Positions 1 to 8,848 of a DNA stretch of 64,000 bases are shown here, piece after piece. Positions within the stretch are counted from its first letter, which is position 1. Every line of letters begins with the position of its first letter. Location of the stretch: NCBI RefSeq assembly GCF_003609605.1, contig NZ_MCHY01000007.1:62001-126000 (forward strand). Reading direction: 5' to 3'. The notes beneath the pieces are model-generated. The model saw nothing but the letters and a program-made list of their open reading frames with translations. It had not been told where the DNA came from and made no database searches. A program made the translations under genes and the position numbers. This DNA comes from Ammoniphilus oxalaticus. GTDB taxonomy: Bacteria > Bacillota > Bacilli > Aneurinibacillales > RAOX-1.

Positions 1-331
1 AAACATTTATATGGCGGTAATGATGGATCAGCCCAAGATGCCAGCCGACGGCTAAAGCGGTCGAACCGTCGCCGCGCGCCAATCGCTCTTGGACTAATAC
101 CAGTTGATACAAAGAAAGTTCATCGCCGCCATAGCAACGTGGCGTTGTTAATTTTAAGTAACCCGCCTCGCGTAACTCTTTAAAATTTTGGAATGGGAAG
201 GAAGTTTCTTCCGACAAATCATAACCCGCTGCGCGCTCGTAGAAGCGTTCCGCTAAGGAATCCGCAAGCGTAACGAGCTTTTCTTCCGTTTGATTGCGGA
301 CAAAATAATCAATGTTCATTGCTGTTGACAT
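1..331 (-). CDS. Acyl-CoA dehydrogenase-like protein, N-terminal part (cut by window edge)
   Basis: Only the first 110 codons lie in the window; the rest continues past base 1. ATG at 331 follows a GGAGGA site at good spacing. The visible part has the all-alpha N-terminal layout of acyl-CoA dehydrogenases, with a GGDELSLYQ stretch and ARGDGSTAL near residue 85, as in the YdbM/DszC-like branch. Such enzymes are flavoproteins that oxidise acyl-CoA thioesters or, in the DszC branch, act as flavin-dependent monooxygenases. The catalytic and C-terminal FAD parts are outside the window, so the substrate is unknown. It is transcribed away from the neighbouring aldo/keto reductase. Confidence 0.75.
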   Translation of the reverse strand, partial: MSTAMNIDYFVRNQTEEKLVTLADSLAERFYERAAGYDLSEETSFPFQNFKELREAGYLKLTTPRCYGGDELSLYQLVLVQERLARGDGSTALAVGWHLGLIHHYRHINV

Positions 332-406
332 GCTCGTCCTCCGATTTTTACTTGAAATAGTTGATTAAAAATGCGCTATTAGTATACCACAAATGGAAAA
401 TTACCA

Positions 407-436
407 TTGGTTGATAATGGAAGGACGTGCTATAAT
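407..436 (+). promoter_or_regulatory. Putative sigma-A promoter of the aldo/keto reductase gene
   Basis: TTGGTT (407-412), an 18-base spacer and a consensus TATAAT (431-436) stand just upstream of the AAGGAGGG site of the next gene. The -35 match is only partial, so this call rests mostly on the -10 box. Confidence 0.45.
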
Positions 437-465
437 AAACGTGGGCTCGTCAAGGAGGGATGATC

Positions 466-1377
466 ATGCGTAAAAATCGATTAGGTTCATCGGATCTGTT
501 CGTGAGTGAGATCGGTATGGGCTGTATGTCGCTCGGCGTTGAGGTAGAGCATGGGATACGAATGATCCACCAGGCGTTAGCGAGCGGCATTAATTTTTTG
601 GACACGGCTGATTTATACGATTATGGTCGAAATGAAGAAATTGTTGGTAAGGCGATTAAAGGAAGACGAGATGAAGTGATCTTGGCTACGAAAGTGGGCA
701 ATCGCTGGAATGAACAACAAGATGGGTGGCGTTGGGACCCATCGAAAGCATACATAAAAGAAGCGGTGAAACAGAGTTTACGTCGACTTTCTACTGATTA
801 CATCGATCTATATCAACTACATGGGGGAACAATCGATGACCCGTTTGAGGAAACGATTGAGGCATTTGAGGAATTAAAGCAAGAAGGCTTGATTCGAGCC
901 TACGGCATTTCTTCGCTTCGTCCAAACGTGATCCGTTCATTTGTCGCGCAGGCTAATATCGTCAGTGTGATGCTGCCATATAGCATTCTAGATCGACGTC
1001 CTGAAGAAGAATTGTTAGCTTTGTTGGAAAGGCATGAGATCAGTGTGATTGCTAGAGGTCCGTTAGCGAAGGGATATTTATCGGAACGGGTTTTGCAAGA
1101 GGCGGACGGAACAGGTTTTTTGGATTATACATATGAAGAAATACGTCAGCTGATTACGCGGATGAAGGGCTTGTCAAATAACGAGCGAAGCCTTTCACAA
1201 CTTGCTTTGCGCTACCCATTGGGACACGGGGCTGTAGCTACCGTGATTCCGGGCGCTAGCCAGCCGACTCAATTAGCGTCCAACGCGGCAGCGGCTCAAC
1301 TTTGTTTATCTGACGATGAACGAGTGAAATTGCAAACATGGTCAAAACGAAACCGCTATCAACACCATCGAGGGTAA
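466..1377 (+). CDS. Aldo/keto reductase
   Basis: NADPH-dependent oxidoreductase of the aldo/keto reductase family, a cytosolic TIM barrel that reduces aldehydes or ketones. The tetrad is visible: Asp46 in DTAD, Tyr51, Lys76 in ATKVG and His119 in YQLHG. Length (303 aa) is usual for the shorter family members. ATG at 466 is preferred to the ATG at 460, which directly abuts the AAGGAGGG site; 466 gives six bases of spacing. The gene probably stands alone, 65 bases before a LacI-family regulator gene in the same direction, so co-transcription is possible. The natural substrate cannot be told. Confidence 0.85.
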   Translation: MRKNRLGSSDLFVSEIGMGCMSLGVEVEHGIRMIHQALASGINFLDTADLYDYGRNEEIVGKAIKGRRDEVILATKVGNRWNEQQDGWRWDPSKAYIKEAVKQSLRRLSTDYIDLYQLHGGTIDDPFEETIEAFEELKQEGLIRAYGISSLRPNVIRSFVAQANIVSVMLPYSILDRRPEEELLALLERHEISVIARGPLAKGYLSERVLQEADGTGFLDYTYEEIRQLITRMKGLSNNERSLSQLALRYPLGHGAVATVIPGASQPTQLASNAAAAQLCLSDDERVKLQTWSKRNRYQHHRG

Positions 1378-1442
1378 CTGCAAATCAACAAGCAAACGAT
1401 GCGGCAGCGCAATGATAAAAAAGGAGTTGAAGCATTCGATCG

Positions 1443-2423
1443 ATGTTGACAATAAAAGAAATTGCAGAGATGGCTAAAGTTTCACGAACAACGGTTTCAC
1501 GTGTCATCAATAATTCAGGGTATGTCAGCGAAGAAGTGCGTAAACGTGTACTAGAAGTGATCGACAAGACGGGGTACGTCCCCAGTTTACAGGCGAAGTC
1601 GCTACGAACAGGGCGGACAAAGGTGATCGGTGTCATCTTCCCTAAAACAACGATGGAAACAGTGGGATCGATCGTCGATGGGATGGATGAGGTTTTTCGA
1701 ATTCACGGCTTTCAGATTTTATTGACTAGCGCCAATTTCGAAAATGAGACAGAATTGGGCTACTTACGCCTGTTAAAAAGCAGACAAGTGGATGGAATCA
1801 TCGTTTTAGCCCCAAACGAAAATATGGCCTTAACCGAGAAAATGCAACGAATGAAGATGCCGTTTGTCGTGATTGGACTAGATATCGAAGACATTACGAG
1901 GGTCATTCACGCAGAACGTCGAGCGGCGCAAGCGATGACTGAGCTGCTCATTAGTCAAGGCAATCGAAATATCGCCTTTGTTGGAACAGAGCAAGCGGAT
2001 TATCCGACGAGCGGGATGCGCCGAAAAGGCTTCATGGATGCGATGCAAGCGCATCAGCTACCAATTTTATGGATGAAACAGGCAGAGCCTACGGTTGCGG
2101 CTGGGTATCGGGTCGCGCAAGAGATGTTCTCGTTAGAGGCGGCGCCTGACGCTGTTTTGTGCGCAACAGATCGATTGGCAATTGGCGTCATGCGACGCAG
2201 CAAGGAAATCGGTTTAAAAATTCCTGAGCAGATCGCGATCGCGGGGATGGGCGCGGAGGAACTTTCAAAATATGTCGAGCCCGCTTTAACGACGGTCGAA
2301 TTCCGACATACGCAAGCAGGGAAAGAAGCGGCGTTGCTGCTTTTAGAGCAAATAAAAGGAAGAAAAAATAGTCATAAAAGGGTGGAGTTGAATTATAGAC
2401 TAATTGTTCGGGATAGTGTATAG
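1443..2423 (+). CDS. LacI-family transcriptional regulator
   Basis: 326-aa LacI/GalR-type DNA-binding protein. Residues 1-48 form the helix-turn-helix and hinge start (TIKEIAEMAKVSRTTVSRVI), followed by a periplasmic-binding-like sensor domain from about residue 60 (VIGVIFPK). AAGGAG about 18 bases upstream is a moderate ribosome site. Just downstream lie two copies of the palindrome AATCGATT and then nagB, so control of nagB, or of the regulator itself, is a reasonable inference. Members of this family usually sense a sugar or sugar phosphate. In Bacillus subtilis nagB is governed by a GntR-type regulator instead, so this pairing is a different arrangement if real. Confidence 0.88.
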   Translation: MLTIKEIAEMAKVSRTTVSRVINNSGYVSEEVRKRVLEVIDKTGYVPSLQAKSLRTGRTKVIGVIFPKTTMETVGSIVDGMDEVFRIHGFQILLTSANFENETELGYLRLLKSRQVDGIIVLAPNENMALTEKMQRMKMPFVVIGLDIEDITRVIHAERRAAQAMTELLISQGNRNIAFVGTEQADYPTSGMRRKGFMDAMQAHQLPILWMKQAEPTVAAGYRVAQEMFSLEAAPDAVLCATDRLAIGVMRRSKEIGLKIPEQIAIAGMGAEELSKYVEPALTTVEFRHTQAGKEAALLLLEQIKGRKNSHKRVELNYRLIVRDSV

Positions 2424-2429
2424 TTTTCC

Positions 2430-2463
2430 TGGAATCGATTACATATGCCGTAGAATCGATTGC
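2430..2463. promoter_or_regulatory. Tandem AATCGATT operator-like sites upstream of nagB (in a 321-base gap)
   Basis: The gap 2424-2744 holds two exact copies of the 8-base palindrome AATCGATT, at 2433-2440 and 2454-2461, 21 bases apart and so on the same DNA face. The first copy sits in TGGAATCGATTACA, which fits the catabolite-response (cre) consensus with one mismatch. Both are consistent with a LacI-family operator with a central CG. No gene is seen in the rest of the gap; I could not define the nagB promoter with confidence. Confidence 0.5.
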
Positions 2464-2744
2464 CGATGGACCTGAGATGGGTCGGAATTGAGATTCGATA
2501 TTAAAGGGGGAGTAAGGCCCATGGACCCGATGGGATAAGCGAAAAGTATGGATTTTAAAAAAACTTCGCGATGTATCGAAAGTTATGTTATGATCGTGAT
2601 CGAATTTAAATAGGATGTAACTGTATACACATAGAAATCAAGAGGAGGGTCCTTCCTCCGTATGATTCAATCGAATGCATGGGAGCGGCAAGGATCATCG
2701 GTGGGGAGCGCCACTTTGCTGTTTGTAACAAGGGGGAGAAAGAA

Positions 2745-3470
2745 ATGAGGATCATTCGTGTAAAAGACGATCAAGAAATGAGTCAAAAAGCGGCGGAGAT
2801 GGTCATTGCCAAAATGCGGAAAAACCCAAGTTTAACACTTGGTTTAGCAACAGGGGAAACGCCGATTGGTACGTATCGCCTAATGATTGAAGATCATCAA
2901 CGAAACGGCGCTTCGTATCAACAAGCCACAACTTTTAATCTGGATGAATATGTTGGGCTGCCAGGCGAGAATGACCAAAGCTACCGTTATTTTATGAACA
3001 AATATTTATTGGATCATATTGATATTAAGAAAGAGCGCACCCATATCCCAGACGGCAATGCAGCTGATGTTCAACAAGAGTGCGTGACTTACGAGCGGTT
3101 AATCGCTGAACACGGTGGGATTGACCTGCAAATTGTCGGCATTGGGCGCAACGGTCACATCGGATTTAATGAACCCGGTACGCCGTTTGACACGAAAACT
3201 CATATCATTGAGTTAACGCCATCGACACGGGAAGCGAACGCTAAGTTTTTTGGTCGAATAGAAGATGTGCCGACGCATGCGATCACGATGGGGATCGCGA
3301 CGATCTACGCAAGCAAAGAGATCATTATGCTCATTACGGGTGAGAGTAAAAGAGAGGCTTTGAACAATTTAATTCATCGTGATATCAATGAAGCGTTTCC
3401 AGCCTCAGCTTTAAAACGGCACCCTAACTTCATAATCATCGCCGATGAAGCTGCGTTAGGTGAAAATTAA
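2745..3470 (+). CDS. nagB: Glucosamine-6-phosphate deaminase
   Basis: Converts glucosamine 6-phosphate to fructose 6-phosphate and ammonia, the step that feeds amino sugars into glycolysis. The protein shows the family motifs LATGETPIGTYR, FNLDEY and GIGRNGHIGFNEPG. ATG at 2745 follows AGGGGGAG at good spacing and gives 241 aa, the normal length for bacilli; a longer upstream reading would add 22 residues without family support. nagA is not adjacent, unlike in many relatives. A LacI-family gene and its putative operators lie directly upstream, and a clear terminator follows. Confidence 0.95.
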   Translation: MRIIRVKDDQEMSQKAAEMVIAKMRKNPSLTLGLATGETPIGTYRLMIEDHQRNGASYQQATTFNLDEYVGLPGENDQSYRYFMNKYLLDHIDIKKERTHIPDGNAADVQQECVTYERLIAEHGGIDLQIVGIGRNGHIGFNEPGTPFDTKTHIIELTPSTREANAKFFGRIEDVPTHAITMGIATIYASKEIIMLITGESKREALNNLIHRDINEAFPASALKRHPNFIIIADEAALGEN

Positions 3471-3503
3471 AGATAATGACAGCTTTGCGCTGCAGATGCA
3501 GAG

Positions 3504-3537
3504 AACCTCAATGGAACTAAGATCATTGGGGTTTTTT
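3504..3537 (+). terminator. Rho-independent terminator of nagB
   Basis: AACCTCAATG (3504-3513) pairs with CATTGGGGTT (3524-3533), one G-U pair, followed by a run of T. Confidence 0.8.
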
Positions 3538-3575
3538 CATATGTTTATGTCTGAAACGATTCGATCGTCTCGCAG

Positions 3576-3902
3576 CTAAAATAGGAATCGAAGAGCCATC
3601 AACGAAAGGATGCCGACCAGCACGGCCCCGAGCAAGCTGCGCGTGAGAATGGCCACAATAAAAGTTGGAAGAGCAGCCCATAACTCCATATTTTGTGAAA
3701 TGGGGGTGAACTGTCCGTCGTTTAGCAGCAATTCTTGTCCGACTAACGCGGCCATGACAGAAATCGGCACGTATTTTAACCATCGCATTCCCCACTCTGG
3801 GATTTGGATGCGACTTAACACAACGAGCGGAAGCGCTCTCGGGATAAAGGTGACGAGCGCAGCCCCCAGAATGATGAACAATATTTCTCCTCTTACTTCC
3901 AC
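3576..3902 (-). CDS. azlD: Branched-chain amino acid exporter, small subunit AzlD
   Basis: 108-aa hydrophobic protein with four predicted membrane segments, including ALVTFIPRALPLV, the conserved signature of AzlD. With AzlC it forms a branched-chain amino acid (azaleucine) efflux system in the plasma membrane. GTG at 3902 is chosen because the frame overlaps the end of azlC by 10 bases, as expected for translational coupling; no ATG lies nearby. A longer upstream reading in this frame would be an out-of-frame overlap with azlC and is rejected. Confidence 0.85.
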   Translation of the reverse strand: MEVRGEILFIILGAALVTFIPRALPLVVLSRIQIPEWGMRWLKYVPISVMAALVGQELLLNDGQFTPISQNMELWAALPTFIVAILTRSLLGAVLVGILSLMALRFLF

Positions 3903-4624
3903 TTTTCCACCACCATTCCAAATGTTGAAGCGATTACTGTCGCTAAGATCACGCCAGCGTTTCCTGATAATTGCATTGTAAGGAACACAACGAGGACAAC
4001 GGCCCAGCAAGCGACAAAGATGTCCGTTTTTATGTTGGCTCTGCTCACCATCTGCAGCACGAGTAAGCCGATGAACATCGCGGGTAACGCAAAGTCCAAG
4101 CCGAATTTTTCCGGTTGCGTAATCCATTGTCCGAGGAATGCGCCGCACAAATTGGCGATGATCCAGTTGAGGTAGGCGGTCAGATTCAGCCCATGCATCC
4201 ACTTTTCGCTAATCTTTTTCTTTTTGGCGTTTTCACTTATGGCCACTCCGAATGTTTCATCAGTGACAAGCGCGCCAATTAACGTATTTTTTAATGGGGT
4301 TAAGTGACGAAAGAAAGGGGACAAGGCGGCGCTGAGCAGTAAATGGCGTAAATTGATAAAGAAAATCGTGAGTGTAATGGCGCCGAAGGAGCCGTGAGCA
4401 GCAATCATGCCCGTCATAATAAATTGAGCTGAACCGGCATAGACGAGCGCGCTCATCAATACGATTTCAATCGCGCTTAGGCCGGATGTGACACCTAATA
4501 CACCCGCGGCAAAACCGATACTCCAATATCCCAGCAAGGTTGGGACGCAGTCTTTTACCCCCTGCAGAAACGTTTCTTCTTCGTGGTTCTCCTCTTCGCT
4601 GTATAATTCGACTTGTTCTTGCAT
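3893..4624 (-). CDS. azlC: Branched-chain amino acid exporter, large subunit AzlC
   Basis: 243-aa membrane protein with an acidic cytosolic N-terminus and about six membrane segments. The motif GVTSGLSAIEIVLMSALVYAG is typical of AzlC. It is thought to export branched-chain amino acids together with AzlD, whose start overlaps its last codons. A GGAGAG site precedes ATG 4624. It diverges from pncB, sharing the 160-base upstream region. In B. subtilis the azl genes are controlled by an Lrp-like AzlB; no such gene is seen here. Confidence 0.9.
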   Translation of the reverse strand: MQEQVELYSEEENHEEETFLQGVKDCVPTLLGYWSIGFAAGVLGVTSGLSAIEIVLMSALVYAGSAQFIMTGMIAAHGSFGAITLTIFFINLRHLLLSAALSPFFRHLTPLKNTLIGALVTDETFGVAISENAKKKKISEKWMHGLNLTAYLNWIIANLCGAFLGQWITQPEKFGLDFALPAMFIGLLVLQMVSRANIKTDIFVACWAVVLVVFLTMQLSGNAGVILATVIASTFGMVVEKWK

Positions 4625-4687
4625 GATCGTGTCTCTCCATTTCGCTAGTCTGTCAATTAAGTCTTCGTGTAACGATGCAATTCAGTG

Positions 4688-4756
4688 TATAATATATAAT
4701 ACAGGGGGGTTGGCCAAACGTCTACAAAACATCTTTAATCTTAAGGAAGGGCCAAC
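4688..4756 (+). promoter_or_regulatory. pncB upstream region: overlapping -10 boxes and a leader inverted repeat
   Basis: Two TATAAT hexamers occur at 4688-4693 and 4695-4700; no good -35 is visible. GTTGGCC (4709-4715) and GGCCAAC (4750-4756) form a 7-base inverted repeat in the probable leader just upstream of pncB. Its role is unknown. Confidence 0.4.
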
Positions 4757-4784
4757 TCTAATAAATCGAATGGAGGCATCATAG

Positions 4785-6242
4785 ATGAGTCGTTATCCAG
4801 ATGATAGCTATGCATTACATACAGACCTCTATCAAATTAATATGGCGGAAACGTATTGGGAGGATGGGGTCCACGAGAAGAAGGCCGTGTTCGACCTTTA
4901 TTTTCGTCGCTTGCCATTTGGGAACGGATACGCAATTTTTGCCGGCTTGGAGCGAATTATCGAATATTTACAATCCTTTCGCTTCAGTGAAAGCGATATC
5001 GAATATTTACGTGATTTAGGGTACCGCGAGGATTTTTTGAGTTACTTGAAAACGATTCGTTTTACAGGGAATGTTCGTTCTGTGCAAGAAGGTGAATTGG
5101 TGTTCGCTGAAACGCCGATCATGCGTGTGGAAGCGAATTTAGCCGAGGCTCAGTTAATTGAGACCGCACTTTTAAATATTGTTAATTACCAGACGTTGAT
5201 CGCGACAAAAGCATCAAGGGTAAAACAAGTTATTGGAGACGGAACGGCATTGGAGTTCGGGACACGTCGCGCGCATGAATTTGATGCGGCATTATGGGGA
5301 ACGAGAGCCGCTTATATTGCCGGATTTGCGGGAACGAGTAACGTGCGGGCCGGTAAAAAATTTGGCATTCCTGTTGCGGGGACACACGCGCATTCGATGG
5401 TTCAAGCTTATCAAGACGACTATAAGGCATTTAAGAAGTATGCGCGTCGTCATCGTGACTGCATCTTTTTAGTCGATACGTACGATACATTAAAATCAGG
5501 AGTTCCGAATGCGATTCGCGTCGCTAAAGAGTTGGGCGATCAAATTAATTTTGTCGGAATCCGTTTGGACAGTGGAGACTTAGCCTTCTTAGCGAAAGAA
5601 GCGCGGAAAATGTTGGATGAAGCAGGCTTCCCGGACGCGAAAATTGTCGCTTCCAATGATCTCGATGAATACACGATTTCGAGTTTGAAAGCGCAAGATG
5701 CTCCGATTGACAGTTGGGGAATCGGAACGAAATTGATTACCGGTTATGACCAACCTGCTCTCGGCGCTGTTTACAAAATATCTGCGATTGAAGACAAACA
5801 AGGCGAGATGGTCGATACGATTAAGATTTCTTCTAATCCTGAGAAGACGACCACACCCGGTATTAAGAACGTCTTCCGTATCATTAATAAAGAAACAAAG
5901 CGCTCTGAGGGGGACTATATTGCTCTCCACGGAGAAGAACCGCAAAAAGAAGACCGGTTGCACATGTTCCATCCCGTTCATACGTATTTGAGTAAACATG
6001 TTACCAACTTTGAAGCGATCGAATTGCAACGGGACATCTTCAAAGATGGAGAACTAATTTATACGTTGCCGAAATTAGATGAGATTCGAGTATTTGTTCA
6101 AGATAATCTGAATGTGTTGTGGGACGAATACAAACGGACGAACAATCCACATCAATATCCGGTCGATTTAAGCAAAGCATGTTGGGAAAATAAACGAGAT
6201 TATATTGAAAAAGCGTTAAGATTGGCAAGAAAAGAGAAGTAA
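4785..6242 (+). CDS. pncB: Nicotinate phosphoribosyltransferase
   Basis: Joins nicotinate to PRPP to give nicotinate mononucleotide, the entry of the NAD salvage pathway; a cytosolic enzyme. The 485-aa length and the stretches HTDLYQINMAETYW, EFGTRRAHEFDAALWGTRAA, GTHAHSMVQAY and VGIRLDSGDL match the family. A GGAGG site lies 8 bases before ATG 4785. The gene appears monocistronic, with an AT-rich double -10 region upstream and a strong terminator downstream. Confidence 0.95.
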   Translation: MSRYPDDSYALHTDLYQINMAETYWEDGVHEKKAVFDLYFRRLPFGNGYAIFAGLERIIEYLQSFRFSESDIEYLRDLGYREDFLSYLKTIRFTGNVRSVQEGELVFAETPIMRVEANLAEAQLIETALLNIVNYQTLIATKASRVKQVIGDGTALEFGTRRAHEFDAALWGTRAAYIAGFAGTSNVRAGKKFGIPVAGTHAHSMVQAYQDDYKAFKKYARRHRDCIFLVDTYDTLKSGVPNAIRVAKELGDQINFVGIRLDSGDLAFLAKEARKMLDEAGFPDAKIVASNDLDEYTISSLKAQDAPIDSWGIGTKLITGYDQPALGAVYKISAIEDKQGEMVDTIKISSNPEKTTTPGIKNVFRIINKETKRSEGDYIALHGEEPQKEDRLHMFHPVHTYLSKHVTNFEAIELQRDIFKDGELIYTLPKLDEIRVFVQDNLNVLWDEYKRTNNPHQYPVDLSKACWENKRDYIEKALRLARKEK

Positions 6243-6268
6243 GCTTATGCTTCTATTCTTCTTTTGAA

Positions 6269-6300
6269 AGAAAAGGACCTAAAAAGGTCCTTTTCTTATT
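6269..6300. terminator. Bidirectional terminator between pncB and the DUF3892 gene
   Basis: AGAAAAGGACCT (6269-6280) pairs perfectly with AGGTCCTTTTCT (6285-6296). The A- and T-rich arms serve both converging genes. Confidence 0.85.
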
Positions 6301-6605
6301 TAAAATTTTGGCAACTGATCGAGGTTGTTTTCTTTAATCCCATCGGGTTCAGAACGAAGGATATCGCGGCCATATCTTTGAAACACATCGATGCGAGCTA
6401 ATTGCCCGGCTTTAGCTTCGGCAAGAGCGGTAGGGTAATCGAGTTCCCGACCTGTCGCTGTTTTAAACGCAATTAAATCTCCGTCCTCATTTTTTCGAAC
6501 AGCTACAATTTCATCTCGTCCGAGCGCAATGTCGCTTTGTTGTTGAGCCGATTTTTGCTCGGCTTCATCGCGGTATTGTTTGTAGGCTTGTTCAAAACGA
6601 TCCAT
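6300..6605 (-). CDS. DUF3892 family small protein
   Basis: 101-aa protein. The C-terminal half (from about residue 33) has the DUF3892 pattern: IVAVRKNEDGDLIAFK, GRELDYPTALAEAKAG, then LRSEPDG and a closing NNLDQLP. The N-terminal third is charged and probably helical. The function of this domain is not known. ATG at 6605 is preferred over an upstream GTG because a GGAGG site lies 9 bases before it, overlapping that GTG. It sits downstream of a TraR/DksA-type gene on the same strand with a 110-base gap. Confidence 0.75.
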   Translation of the reverse strand: MDRFEQAYKQYRDEAEQKSAQQQSDIALGRDEIVAVRKNEDGDLIAFKTATGRELDYPTALAEAKAGQLARIDVFQRYGRDILRSEPDGIKENNLDQLPKF

Positions 6606-6716
6606 CAAAACCACCTCCGTTTATTTAGTGTTGGCTCGAAGGATTGATTTTTATGCTTATTTATTATGTAAACGATCCCGACCGGCGCCGAGCATAGGTC
6701 GGGATCCCATTCCATT

Positions 6717-7463
6717 TTATTGTTGATCGTAATCCCACATTGGGTGACCAAACCCGCCTGTAATCGATATGATCCCCTCATCGTCCAGTTCATCTTCATA
6801 GGCGTCATGCACAGGACTTTGAGCAATTCCGATAAAATTACCTTCCAAATCAGCCATTAGGAATTCTTCTACCGCTTCCGTAAAGCCAATCGGTTCATCG
6901 GATTCGAGAAACATTTCGTTATAGTCCGTTTTCTTTTGATCAAAAAAGTCAGATGGCGTATCTGATGAGCCATAGCGAGCGACATCTTGCCACGCATCCT
7001 CCGCGTCATACATTGTTGTATCCTGTTCATCAAAATCAAATTGGCCAAAAGGCGGGTCCAGGACTTCCTCTTCTATGGGCCGATCTTGTGAAACTGTCTT
7101 GTTTGGCGAATGCTCCATACATCGCGTCGCTGTCGGCAAAGCTTGCAGCCTTTCATAGGGGATCGCTTTGGAACAAATCTCACAACTTCCATACGCGCCT
7201 TGCTCAATTGCGTTTAAAGCAGCTTGGACGTCTTGTAAGTGTTCCTCGGCGTGTTCATTAAGGGCAATGTCTTTTTGCCTTTCGAACAACTCCGAACCAT
7301 GATCGGCTGGATGGTTATCGTAGCTAGATAATTCACCAAGCGATTCCTTAATCATCGCCTTGTCTAGATCATAATGATTGTTTTCCTCCATACGTTCCCG
7401 CAAATCCTGCTCTTCACGCAACAACTCGGTTCGTAAACTGGATAATTGTTCGGGAGAAAGCAT
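6717..7463 (-). CDS. TraR/DksA-type zinc-finger protein, YteA-like
   Basis: 248-aa protein. Residues 1-95 form a charged coiled coil, followed by a TraR/DksA-type zinc finger, CEIC about residue 98 and CMEH about 17 residues later, so the fourth ligand is His rather than Cys as in the YteA group. An acidic C-terminal tail rich in Asp and Glu follows. DksA proteins bind RNA polymerase through the secondary channel; the YteA branch is common in sporulating bacilli, with unclear role. ATG 7463 follows AAAGGGG. The longer upstream reading has no ribosome site. Confidence 0.8.
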   Translation of the reverse strand: MLSPEQLSSLRTELLREEQDLRERMEENNHYDLDKAMIKESLGELSSYDNHPADHGSELFERQKDIALNEHAEEHLQDVQAALNAIEQGAYGSCEICSKAIPYERLQALPTATRCMEHSPNKTVSQDRPIEEEVLDPPFGQFDFDEQDTTMYDAEDAWQDVARYGSSDTPSDFFDQKKTDYNEMFLESDEPIGFTEAVEEFLMADLEGNFIGIAQSPVHDAYEDELDDEGIISITGGFGHPMWDYDQQ

Positions 7464-7661
7464 GTTATTTTCCCCTTTCCTAAGATCGGGACTACAGTCA
7501 TTAGTTTGCTTAAATCGCGTTATATCATAATCGGAGATTGCTGGGTACAAATCTTACAAAAATTAGGGAGAAGATTGTTGGAATAAAGCGGACGACCCTT
7601 TAATAATGTAATCAATAGACTTAGGTGCCCGATTATCTTACAGAAAGATGTGGTAATAACG

Positions 7662-8795
7662 ATGTTGATTGTCCAATTAGCGATTATTTTAATCGCGTCT
7701 AAAATTGCGGGGGATATCAGTGTTCGTTTGAACCAGCCGTCCGTGCTCGGAAAGTTGTTGGTTGGTATTCTGTTAGGTCCGACGGTGTTAGGACTTATTG
7801 AAAATACCCAAATTTTGCATGAAATCAGTCAATTAGGTGTTATTTTATTGATGTTTATTGCCGGGCTTGAGACGAGTTTGGGCCAATTCAGACAGACGGG
7901 TAAAGCGGCTGTCTATGTTGGATTAGCGGGGATAATTGCCCCGGTTGCGCTCGGTTTCGCGATGGGTGAACTGCTAGGCTTAAGCGGCGGAGAGGCGCTC
8001 TTTATTGGACTATTGTTGGCTGCGACAAGCGTGAGTATTTCGGTGCAAGCATTACGCGAACTTGGCATGTTACAGTCGAAAGAAGGGACAACCATTCTAG
8101 GCGCCGCAGTGATTGATGATGTTGTTGTGATTGTATTGTTAGCTTTCTTAATGAGTACGATCGGTGGCGATGTTGCGCTCGCGCCCGTCTTGCTGAGGAT
8201 CGTCGCATTCTTTTTCATTGTTACAATCTTATCGTTTTGCGTTCCATTTTTTGTGAAAAGGTTTTCGCGCTTGCGCGTGACCGAGGCCACACTCACAGCC
8301 GGTGTGATCGTCTGCTTCCTGTTCGCAGCTTTAGCGGAATATTCCGGGGTGGCGGCTATTATTGGGGCGTATGTCGCGGGTATTGCGATTAATGTGACGC
8401 GATATGGTCGAGAACTCACTAAAAAGGTGGAAACGATCAGCTACTCGCTATTTGTGCCCGTCTTCTTTGCCTCGATCGGTTTATCCGTCGATTTTTCGGG
8501 CATCGGGGAGTACTTCTACATCATTGTGTTATTTTCAGCTCTCGCGATTGTTTCTAAGTTAGTGGGTGGAGCCCTTGGAGCTAAAGCGGCTGGATTTACG
8601 TGGGGTCAATCAATGGGAATTGGTTCAGCGATGGTCTCGCGTGGAGAGGTAGCGTTAATCATTGCCGGGATTGGCTTACAGGCGGGGTTTTTAAACGAAA
8701 CATTGTTTTCTGTGATGATTATTGTCGTGTTGGTCACGACGCTTGTCACACCGCCGCTGATGAAGTGGTTCTTTGCTCGGAACCAGACAAGTTAA
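7662..8795 (+). CDS. Cation:proton antiporter (CPA2, Kef/NapA type)
   Basis: 377-aa integral membrane protein of about 11-12 segments. Typical CPA2 stretches are seen: QPSVLGKLLVGILLGPTVLG near the N-terminus, LMFIAGLET and AAVIDDVVVIVLLAF, whose paired Asp residues match the ion-binding site of electrogenic antiporters. It likely exchanges Na+ or K+ for H+. No cytosolic TrkA-N domain is present, unlike KefB/KefC. The start is unsure: ATG 7662 or GTG 7650, neither with a strong ribosome site. Confidence 0.85.
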   Translation: MLIVQLAIILIASKIAGDISVRLNQPSVLGKLLVGILLGPTVLGLIENTQILHEISQLGVILLMFIAGLETSLGQFRQTGKAAVYVGLAGIIAPVALGFAMGELLGLSGGEALFIGLLLAATSVSISVQALRELGMLQSKEGTTILGAAVIDDVVVIVLLAFLMSTIGGDVALAPVLLRIVAFFFIVTILSFCVPFFVKRFSRLRVTEATLTAGVIVCFLFAALAEYSGVAAIIGAYVAGIAINVTRYGRELTKKVETISYSLFVPVFFASIGLSVDFSGIGEYFYIIVLFSALAIVSKLVGGALGAKAAGFTWGQSMGIGSAMVSRGEVALIIAGIGLQAGFLNETLFSVMIIVVLVTTLVTPPLMKWFFARNQTS

Positions 8796-8804
8796 AATGA
8801 AGAA

Positions 8805-8846
8805 ACATAAAGGGTGGTATCACAAACTGGATGCCGCCCTTTATGT
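8805..8846. terminator. Terminator between the antiporter and nitroreductase genes
   Basis: ACATAAAGGGTGG (8805-8817) pairs with CCGCCCTTTATGT (8834-8846), one G-U pair, between two converging genes. The T-rich tail is weak on the plus side and better on the minus side. Confidence 0.7.
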
Positions 8847-8848
8847 GT

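Noticed and set aside
1385-1636. 83-aa minus-strand frame
   Set aside because: It lies inside the LacI-family gene and has no ribosome site; it is a shadow frame.
3576-4202. 208-aa minus-strand frame across azlC and azlD
   Set aside because: Only its last 108 residues are AzlD; the upstream part is azlC read out of frame.
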